A DNA stretch of 37,763 bases, taken from Lachnospiraceae bacterium. Its GTDB lineage: Bacteria; Bacillota; Clostridia; Lachnospirales; Lachnospiraceae. The stretch covers positions 1 to 37,763 of the forward strand of contig JAAWNY010000028.1 of the NCBI GenBank assembly GCA_022799175.1, in the 5' to 3' direction. This document shows, piece by piece, positions 1-7,300 of this stretch (position 1 is the first letter of the stretch; each line of letters starts with the position of its first letter). The position numbers and the translations under genes were made by a program. The notes below the pieces were generated by a model. That model was not told where the DNA came from. It ran no database searches and saw nothing but the letters and a program-made list of their open reading frames with translations.

Positions 1-91
1 GTCCTACGCCAATGGCGACCGGATACACTACTCCCAATAGGATAGTATCTATTAGCCTTTTTCTTTATCAATGTGGTAGTTTCGATGACGA

Positions 92-451
92 TTAGGCTAC
101 CACTTTGCTCTTGGCCAGCTCAGCCAATTTTGCAAATCCTTCTGCATCGTTGATTGCCATATCAGACAATACTTTACGGTTCATCTCCACGCCAGCCAAT
201 TTCAGTCCATACATAAACTTGCTATAGGACAACCCATTGATTCTGGCTGCCGCATTGATCCGGGCGATCCACAGTTGACGGAACTGTCTCTTTCTCTCTT
301 TCCGTCCTGCATAGGAGCTGGTCAACGCTCTCATCACAGACTGCTTTGCGATTCTATACTGTTTGGAACGGGCGCCTCTGTAACCTTTCGCCAATTTCAG
401 GACTCTGTTATGTTTCTTTTTTGCGTTCATACCGCCTTTAATTCTTGCCAT
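92..451 (-). CDS. rplT: 50S ribosomal protein L20
   Basis: Large-subunit ribosomal protein that binds 23S rRNA early in 50S assembly; in Bacillus it also represses its own operon by binding the mRNA leader. The 119-aa product has the basic N-terminus ([24 protein letters not shown]-like, lysine/arginine rich) and the family body with [22 protein letters not shown] and [24 protein letters not shown]-type segments, full length for L20. The ATG follows an AGGAGG-type ribosome binding site. It is the last gene of infC-rpmI-rplT, 26 bases after rpmI. No clear terminator is visible in the 91 bases between its stop and the window edge. Confidence 0.98.
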   Translation of the reverse strand: MARIKGGMNAKKKHNRVLKLAKGYRGARSKQYRIAKQSVMRALTSSYAGRKERKRQFRQLWIARINAAARINGLSYSKFMYGLKLAGVEMNRKVLSDMAINDAEGFAKLAELAKSKVVA

Positions 452-477
452 CGGTTCTTCCTCCTTCTCTCACAGTT

Positions 478-675
478 TTACAGGTACGGCAAAATCTTCT
501 TCATCACTTTTGCATTGGTGGCATCGGTAACGATATCTTTACGAAGATTTCTTTTTCTTTTCGTTGATTTCTTCGTCAAAATGTGGGACTTATATGCTTT
601 GCTTCTTACCAGTTTGCCGGTACCGGTCTTTTTAAAACGCTTCGCAGCCGCTCTGCTTGTCTTTAACTTAGGCAT
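478..675 (-). CDS. rpmI: 50S ribosomal protein L35
   Basis: Small basic large-subunit protein, 65 aa, full length for L35. It begins [20 protein letters not shown], the conserved family start, and continues with a very lysine/arginine-rich body ending near MKKILPYL. The ATG is preceded by GGAGGAA. It lies between infC and rplT in the usual bacterial order, 30 bases after infC, and should be co-transcribed from the promoter near 1431-1459 and share the leader attenuation control. Confidence 0.98.
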   Translation of the reverse strand: MPKLKTSRAAAKRFKKTGTGKLVRSKAYKSHILTKKSTKRKRNLRKDIVTDATNAKVMKKILPYL

Positions 676-705
676 AATATTTCCTCCTTAATCTTCGCTT
701 TTCCT

Positions 706-1212
706 TTACTTTTTCGCAGATAAAAACATGACCATGCTTCTTCCCTCAACCTTGGAAGGCTTATCGACAACCGCAATATCCTTCAAATTCTCCGCAAAAT
801 CATCCAGAATATATCTGGATTTGGACATATGTGCCATCTCGCGGCCACGGAAACGAAGGGTCACCTTGACCTTATCACCTTTTTCCAAGAACTTCCGTGC
901 AGCGCCCATCTTGGTGTTCAAATCATTGGTGTCAATGTTGGGAGACAGCCGCACTTCTTTGACTTCGATCACTCTCTGCTTTTTCTTGGCTTCCTTTTCC
1001 TTTCTCGCCAGTTCATAACGATACTTACCATAATCGATAATCTTACAAACCGGCGGCTTCGCCGTCGGAGCAATCTTCACCAGGTCCAACTCCGCTTCTA
1101 GAGCCAGCTTATATGCATCTCTAGCGGACATAATCCCCAGTTGCTGCCCATCCTCGCCAATCAACCGAACTTCCTTATCTCTGATCTGTTCGTTAATCAT
1201 TAACTCGCTAAT
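706..1212 (-). CDS. infC: Translation initiation factor IF-3 (likely AUU start)
   Basis: IF-3 binds the 30S subunit, blocks premature 50S joining and checks start codon and initiator tRNA. The product contains the N-domain opening ISELMINEQIRDKEVRLIGEDG, a lysine-rich linker (KEKEAKKKQ) and the C-domain with VKVTLRFRGREMAH. The frame is open 11 codons further to an ATG at 1245, but that extension would read through the ribosome binding site. The GGAGG at 1222-1226 sits nine bases before ATT at 1212-1210. AUU is the classical infC start and lets IF-3 regulate its own translation through discrimination against non-standard starts. I therefore chose ATT, giving 168 aa. First gene of infC-rpmI-rplT. 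Confidence 0.9.
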   Translation of the reverse strand: MSELMINEQIRDKEVRLIGEDGQQLGIMSARDAYKLALEAELDLVKIAPTAKPPVCKIIDYGKYRYELARKEKEAKKKQRVIEVKEVRLSPNIDTNDLNTKMGAARKFLEKGDKVKVTLRFRGREMAHMSKSRYILDDFAENLKDIAVVDKPSKVEGRSMVMFLSAKK

Positions 1213-1221
1213 TGTCGTACA

Positions 1222-1226
1222 CCTCC
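1222..1226 (-). promoter_or_regulatory. infC ribosome binding site that decides an AUU start
   Basis: GGAGG on the minus strand, nine bases before ATT (1212-1210). It lies inside the reading frame of the longer ATG-initiated version, which itself has only a weak upstream purine stretch. This favours the AUU start. Confidence 0.75.
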
Positions 1227-1262
1227 ATTTTTCAAGATAAAACATGATCTGCTTTCCTGCAC

Positions 1263-1292
1263 AAAAAAAGTAGATAGAATTACTCTATCCAC
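1263..1292 (-). terminator. Intrinsic terminator in the infC leader (attenuator)
   Basis: Minus-strand stem of nine pairs (one G-U), 1292-1284 with 1278-1270, followed by seven U at 1269-1263. It lies between the promoter and infC, so it would stop transcription before the operon unless prevented. The left arm is complementary to an upstream leader segment at 1387-1394 (TATCCACC with GGTGGATA at 1286-1293), which offers an antiterminator. This is the layout expected for a ribosomal-protein autoregulated leader such as the Bacillus L20 leader; the assignment to L20 is inferred. Confidence 0.75.
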
Positions 1293-1430
1293 CCTCTGAA
1301 AAATCATTTGGAATACACTGACATCTCAATTTAACTGTCTGTGTCTCTCCGCTATGAACCCAGGTCACTTACTCGTGCCAAGGTGAGGTGGATACCTACT
1401 TTCCTGTATGCTGCTCTCACAGCACTTAGT

Positions 1431-1459
1431 ACTATACTATTCCATAGCAAAAATGTCAA
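1431..1459 (-). promoter_or_regulatory. Promoter of infC-rpmI-rplT
   Basis: Minus-strand TTGACA (1459-1454), 17-base spacer, TATAGT (1436-1431). The predicted start near 1424 gives a leader of about 210 bases carrying the attenuator. Confidence 0.85.
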
Positions 1460-1640
1460 GAACTTTTTTCTTTTTTCTTGGGCATTGCCAATTGTAACTC
1501 AAGGACAGCTCAATTATCCTATCCTCAATAGACAAGAGATGCCAATCATTTTTTAAATTCTTCTTAAAATAACTCTTAATTTTTTCTTCCAAATCTATAC
1601 TAAAGATATAATTTATGGAATTAATTGACACTGTCATCTC

Positions 1641-1669
1641 TTGATTGTGATTTTGTATATTACTATAAT
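1641..1669 (+). promoter_or_regulatory. Promoter of the choline-binding-repeat protein gene
   Basis: TTGATT (1641-1646), 17-base spacer, TATAAT (1664-1669). The predicted start near 1676 leaves a leader of about 170 bases before the ATG at 1850. The leader contains a small palindrome (CGGTTCAGAACCG) and a second purine-rich ribosome-binding-like site (GGAGAGGAGG). Confidence 0.7.
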
Positions 1670-1849
1670 TGGTGGTATAGGTTCAATGAACTACTACAAA
1701 TATGCCAGGAGAGGAGGCTTTTGTTGAAAATCCATACATATGGCGGTTCAGAACCGAACCCTTCTGGTTTTGCTATTTGTAATTCCATTTTCTGTTCGTT
1801 GAACTGTAAAAATTTTACTATTGCCGAAGTAAATCTAGGAGGAACTCAT

Positions 1850-4225
1850 ATGAAAAAATGTTTTAAGCAGTATAAACAGATGGTAAGCGCCATTCTGGTT
1901 ACACTGATGGCATTGCAGCCCTTGGGCTCTCTGTCCTCTGTGGCAGCGACAGCCTATGATCCTGATTATGTGGATGCAATCGTAGACGAGGATGTAGAGT
2001 GGGATAAGTTTTTGGCGAGTCCGTCAGACCCGGCTTCCTCTTCTGATTGGAAAGTAACAGGTGTTTCTCTTGGTGAAGCCAGTGCGGTAGAAGCCGGTAC
2101 CAAAGGTTACACGATAGAAGGAGCCATTAACATTACGGCCGCCAGTGGAAGCAACTGGACCGGCGATTCCCTCTCTTTAGAAGATACCGAGAAACTAGAG
2201 GAAATGATCACGGTTGATTCTGGTGATTTGTTTACTAATACGCCTTCTATATTGGTGACTGAAGATACATCACTTTTTATTAAAGGTAATGTTACCGAAA
2301 AATCTGGTAGTTATAATGTAACAATCTCTATCAGTGGTTTCTCTGATACCGTTTCTGTGACCGTAACCGATTCTGAAGAAGAGCCGCCAATCGATCCATC
2401 CAAACAAGCCTACTTCCAGAATCCGGCCGGGGAGGAAAGTGAAGGACTTGTTCTTCGGCCAAATGCAAGCGATGCCTGGACACTTGTACTCACAGAAAAC
2501 GCAACTGGTAAGATCTCTGATGTTATCTATCGTTCGGAGGACGAAACAGTAGCTGTTGTTACGTCAGAAGATGGTGTTGCAGAAGTGGTTATTAAAGCAA
2601 TTGCCGTTGGTCAAACTGACATCAACGCTTATTTCTCAAACAATACAGAAAAACCGATTGCAACTCTTCGTGTATCTGTAATTGAGGAATCGGCTCAGGC
2701 TTTCTTTGACATGATTGACAATCAGCTTTGGAAGGGCCACACAACGACAGCTCATTTGTCACTGTTCCCCGAAGCAAAAGGAGATATTTCTGATGTTGTC
2801 TATAAGTCAAAGAACGAAAATGTAATTGCCGTTCTTGCTGGCAATGGCACAGAAGAAGTAACTCTTGAAGCAGTGGGAAGCGGAATTACTGATCTGGAAG
2901 CTTATTTTAAGGACAATATGGAAGAGCCAATCGCGACAATTACCGTAATGGTAGAAGATGTTGTTCTGACTCTTTCCGATGATATTCTGACGATTAAACC
3001 CGGAGAAGAAGCAACCACCACTTTATCTGCTGCCTTAAAGTTAGGTGAAGACAGCTGGATGACCACCGAAGATGTTCTTTTCTGTATCGGTCACAATTAT
3101 AGTCCGGAGACCGATGGTGGCGTTCTGAATGGTTTTACTTATGACGATAAGACTGGTAAAATTTCGGTATTAGGCGGAAATGTGGGAAATGTGGATATTA
3201 CCTTTTATCTGGAAAATTCAAAAGTAGATCTTCATGTAACTGTTTACGAACCGCAAGAAGAAGTAACAGTAACCGAAGGCAAGCCTGCTATCAATACTGA
3301 CAATGCAGAAACCGTACTCCCGGAAGTGCCAGCAGATCTGCCCGAAGGTCAAGATCCTGCTCAGTTGATAGAAGACACACATGCTGCGGCAGCAAAAGCT
3401 CTGGATAACATCGTTACCAATACGGAAATTGCCAAAGAAGGCGCTACTCGCTTAAGCTTAGAAGGCGCTAAACCATCTGACTTCAATCCGGAGATTCCGG
3501 ATATCGATGGATCCGTCTATCCTCTGCAGACCGTGCAAAGTGTAGAGATGGACTATATCACAGATGAAAATGGTTTGTATGTACCCATTGTTAAAAAGGT
3601 AAGCTATGATATTAGCTTGTACTGGAAGCCAGCACATCTTGCCGATAACGACGCGGTAACCGGAATGCCTCTGAATAATGTAAATTCTGGACGCTTCACT
3701 TTCCGTATTCCTGTTCCGTCTAATATCGGTGACAACAGCTATGCAAATCTAAAACATGACAGTGATCGCGTGAAACAGTATACGATCAATAAATCCGTAG
3801 CCGATAACTTCTTTATCGAAGTAACCGTAACTCACTTCAGCATCTTTGAGCTTGAATTCACCAATGAGCGTATCACCAGTGGTGGCGGTGGTGGCGGCGG
3901 TAACCGTACCGCTGGTACTGGTGTTGCCAACTTGTCCGGAAACTGGATTTTGGATGCCAATCAGAGATGGTGGTTCTCTCTCACTAGCGGCGGTTATCCG
4001 GCCAACAGCTGGGGACGCATCAACAATAAGTGGTATTACTTTGATGCAACCGGTTATATGATGACTGGCTGGGTTCAGGTTTCTGGGAAGTGGTATTTCC
4101 TGCAGCCGGCAGGCGATATGATCGCAAACAACTGGTATTACTTAAATGCTGACGGTACTATGGCAGTCAGTACCACGACTCCCGACGGTTATACCGTTAA
4201 TGCTGATGGTATTTGGATACCGTAA
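1850..4225 (+). CDS. Secreted surface protein with Ig-like repeats and choline-binding-type C-terminal repeats
   Basis: Predicted cell-surface protein, 791 aa. The ATG at 1850 follows AGGAGG with seven-base spacing; the frame is open further upstream, but a promoter lies inside that stretch. Residues about 1-33 form a signal peptide (basic start, hydrophobic core, SVAA-type cleavage). Residues about 187-280 and 282-370 are two related beta-rich repeats (ISDVVYKS-type and IAV/GITDLEAYF-type segments), and about 371-467 look like a third Ig/BIG2-like unit. A seven-glycine linker near residue 680 leads to about 95 C-terminal residues rich in Trp/Tyr/Gly (KWYYFDATG, GWVQVSGKWYF), typical of CW_binding_1 repeats that attach proteins to teichoic-acid choline or other wall glycans. 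The ligand and role are unknown. Single-gene unit with its own promoter and terminator. Confidence 0.85.
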   Translation: MKKCFKQYKQMVSAILVTLMALQPLGSLSSVAATAYDPDYVDAIVDEDVEWDKFLASPSDPASSSDWKVTGVSLGEASAVEAGTKGYTIEGAINITAASGSNWTGDSLSLEDTEKLEEMITVDSGDLFTNTPSILVTEDTSLFIKGNVTEKSGSYNVTISISGFSDTVSVTVTDSEEEPPIDPSKQAYFQNPAGEESEGLVLRPNASDAWTLVLTENATGKISDVIYRSEDETVAVVTSEDGVAEVVIKAIAVGQTDINAYFSNNTEKPIATLRVSVIEESAQAFFDMIDNQLWKGHTTTAHLSLFPEAKGDISDVVYKSKNENVIAVLAGNGTEEVTLEAVGSGITDLEAYFKDNMEEPIATITVMVEDVVLTLSDDILTIKPGEEATTTLSAALKLGEDSWMTTEDVLFCIGHNYSPETDGGVLNGFTYDDKTGKISVLGGNVGNVDITFYLENSKVDLHVTVYEPQEEVTVTEGKPAINTDNAETVLPEVPADLPEGQDPAQLIEDTHAAAAKALDNIVTNTEIAKEGATRLSLEGAKPSDFNPEIPDIDGSVYPLQTVQSVEMDYITDENGLYVPIVKKVSYDISLYWKPAHLADNDAVTGMPLNNVNSGRFTFRIPVPSNIGDNSYANLKHDSDRVKQYTINKSVADNFFIEVTVTHFSIFELEFTNERITSGGGGGGGNRTAGTGVANLSGNWILDANQRWWFSLTSGGYPANSWGRINNKWYYFDATGYMMTGWVQVSGKWYFLQPAGDMIANNWYYLNADGTMAVSTTTPDGYTVNADGIWIP

Positions 4226-4279
4226 TTCTTTATTAAAAAGCTTTAGAAAACAGGTTCAAAATTAAAACTTCGGCAATGA

Positions 4280-4307
4280 GGGCTTCTGCATTTGCAGAAG
4301 CCCTTTT
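4280..4307 (+). terminator. Terminator after the surface protein gene
   Basis: Perfect ten-pair stem GGGCTTCTGC/GCAGAAGCCC with loop ATTT, followed by TTTT. It separates the plus-strand surface protein gene from the convergent DUF4132 gene and may also slow minus-strand transcription. Confidence 0.85.
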
Positions 4308-4336
4308 ATTGCAAGAAATTGTTTCCCAAATCAAAA

Positions 4337-7300
4337 TCAGCCCAGAATCTGTTTTAAAATAAACGGATCCTTTATCTTTTTATCTTCTGCTAACAATACG
4401 ATCTTTGCCATAATCTCTGCTGTCTTGGGATCTTCATCCACAAAAGGCAAGAACAGCTTTCCTCGCTTCTGACTATGTACCGGCAAAATATTCAGCATGA
4501 AACCGCTCTCCTGATGCACAACTCCACTTCCCAAATGTACATTGTAGGAAGCACGACTCCCCTGAATCCGTGCATGACTGCCAGACAAAGTAACATTGGT
4601 AAGCCCGAATAACGGTAAATTGAACTCTACAATGGCCCTGCGCATCTCGATAGTAGAATGACTGGTCTCCGGATCTACGCCGCCAGCATGTGCTACACTA
4701 ACTGCCAGATCCACATCGCGCATAACCTCACTGTAAATCAAATCTGGTACTTGTTCTATCGTCAGCGCCTGGAACGTTTTGCGATCGGAAAACTCCACCC
4801 ACTCCAATGTTGGCGCCTCCACATCACTGGGAGAAAACCAGTCCGCTAGAGCATAAATCCGGGCAACGATATTTTCCTTATAATAAATCTTTTGTAACCC
4901 TTCCTCATAATCGGCCACCCAACGCCGTTCCCGCAGACAACCCACCGTTTTCTTCGGCTGAATCTGATTCCCGGCAAACATTCGGGAATATTTCTGTCCG
5001 GACTCCTCCGGCAGCTTCACATACAGCTCTCGAAAAACCTGTTTAAAAGGCTGACGGATACCATGGTCAAAAAGATATTTCTGATACTCATGCCACTGGC
5101 CAGATCGATAAAGGTCCAGCGGGTGAACAAGAGAAAGTCTCTCTTTCGGTAAAAGCGCCATCTTCTGCCCATCCCAAGCAGTTAAAGATAAAGAATCATC
5201 AGCGCTCACAAAACCGATTTTAGAACCACTTTTTTCTCTTTCTCCTCCTTCTTCTGATACGGGTTCCCTGCTCACAAACACCAGTGGCTCCAAAATCGCC
5301 CGCACCACCGGATTACCAAGCAGCTGCCCCAGCTCGGCCGCCGTGAACACCGTCCCATGCTCCATGGCCTCTTCCATCATGGTACGAGTTCGGGTATACT
5401 GATCTTTCAGTTTCTTATGGGCCTCCTTAACCTCCATCACATAAGGATTCTTTCCCAGCCGGGACGGAACCGATTTGAGCTCCTTGCCATTTTTTCGGCA
5501 CAAAATCTTACTTTTACCATCCTCTCCTACCTGCAAGCAAATCTCCACATCCTCCACTGCTGTCCACGCCATCATGCTACCGAACGCCTCTGCCAGACGG
5601 GATTCCATATTTAAAGTCAGCCGGGTTACATCGCCAAATCCCGCACGGACACTCAAATTCACCAGCGCCATCTCAGCAGCTTTCGCTTCGCTGACTCGCC
5701 TCTGAGCGCCAAACTGACGGCTCTCCTTTAAATATTGCTGAATATATTGGTATCGCTCCAACAAATCTTGTTCCCGGTTCTCCCCAAAGGGAACCAGACC
5801 ATAACTCATCAACAAATCTTTGTTTCTTTTTGCCGTGATCTCCTGACGTAACATTTCCAAAGTTACTCTTCCCGTAGCCGCGTCAGCATACTTTCTGGCT
5901 CGAGAATGGGCCGTACCATTGGAGATATACTTAGCCGCATGGTAAAGCAGACCAAAATTCTTCTCCCCCAAAAATCCATATGCCTCTTCAAACCACGTCA
6001 CGTCAAAAGCCCCATTTTGCAGCTCTTCTGCAGTCAGTGGAGTATATCTAGCAATAACAGCCTTTTTCTGATCATCAAAGTATTCATTCATATGAGCCAT
6101 AAAATAATAACATCCGCTCTTAAGTCCCTTCCATCCCAGATACTCCTGAATCGTATCAATCCACTGTGGCGCATACATCGCTACCTCAATTAATCTCGCG
6201 TCCTTGATGTGCGTTCCCTTCAGCGCTGTCCGCAAATCCTCCCCTGTTTCTCCCTTTTGGGGATAACAAGCTTTCAAAAGGCTGCTCAAAACATCCTTTT
6301 TGGAACGGGTATTACCACAATAATAATAAGAATAATAAGCGTCTCGACTCAAAGTATCTTTTCCCAGAGCCATCAAAATTCGCACCAGATATTCGATCCC
6401 GCAGATATAACTAATCCCCCGCATATCCCAGGAAAACTCGGTCTCTGCCTCTCCCCGGCGCAGCTCCGTATCCACCAGTACCGGTACAATCCGGTCATAA
6501 AGCTCACACATCAACTGCCCCAGCCAAGTATCTTCTCCAAAGGCATTCTCTCCTTTTTGATAGAGCCTATTTGTCATCCGCCAACCAAAAAAATTGTCCA
6601 AATATTTCCGGTTCTGCGTTTTCACGCCTTCTCCTCGCTTTACCTCACAAAGCATCCGCAGACAATCCTCCCGGGCAAAATACTCCATCACCGCCTTGTA
6701 CAAAATGTCCTCTGACACCAACTTTTGATGATAAGCTTTCAAAAACCAGTACGGACAGATTCCGGTCATCGTATTCTCCCGGCCAGTACCGCCTGCGAAA
6801 AGGAAACGGCGGCGTTTTCGATCTTCCTGACATTTCATCTCCAAACGCCAGGCCGCCACAAAAGCTCGTCGGAATTCTTCCTCATCCGTCCAGCCAGAAA
6901 GCGACAAAAGATACTGGGAGAAAAAGGGCATATTGCCAATCGACGTTTTCGTTTCTATCATTCTCCCATTCCATCCAGCATAAGAATAATGAAGAATCTT
7001 ATTCTCCCGGTTAATCACCAGTTCCATGGCTGTGGCGATGGCAATTCCTGTATCCAACAGTGCTTCAAAATCCAAAAATTGCCCGCGATATACAGACATA
7101 ATGTCCTGAACCTGCCGGTTATATTCTAAACCGATTCCCTGCAGCTCAAAAGGCTTGCCCCCAAATATTTTTTCATAAAATGGTTCTGCCGCCTTGTATG
7201 CTCCGGCACTTTTTTGATAAAGCAAAATCTCCAATTCCACCAATACACGATAGTCCCGAATTTCTTCTTCATAAAATTGGCCAAATACCTCTGCCAACGG

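Noticed and set aside
1-91. Possible start of another gene after rplT
   Set aside because: A short hydrophobic frame (ILLGVVYPVAIGVG) can be read at the window edge, but there is no clear start codon or ribosome binding site.
1437-1637. 66-aa minus-strand frame upstream of infC
   Set aside because: No good ribosome binding site, and its 3' end overlaps the infC promoter; AT-rich chance frame.
1625-1849. Longer N-terminus for the surface protein
   Set aside because: The promoter lies within it, and the ATG at 1850 has a perfect AGGAGG plus a signal peptide directly after.
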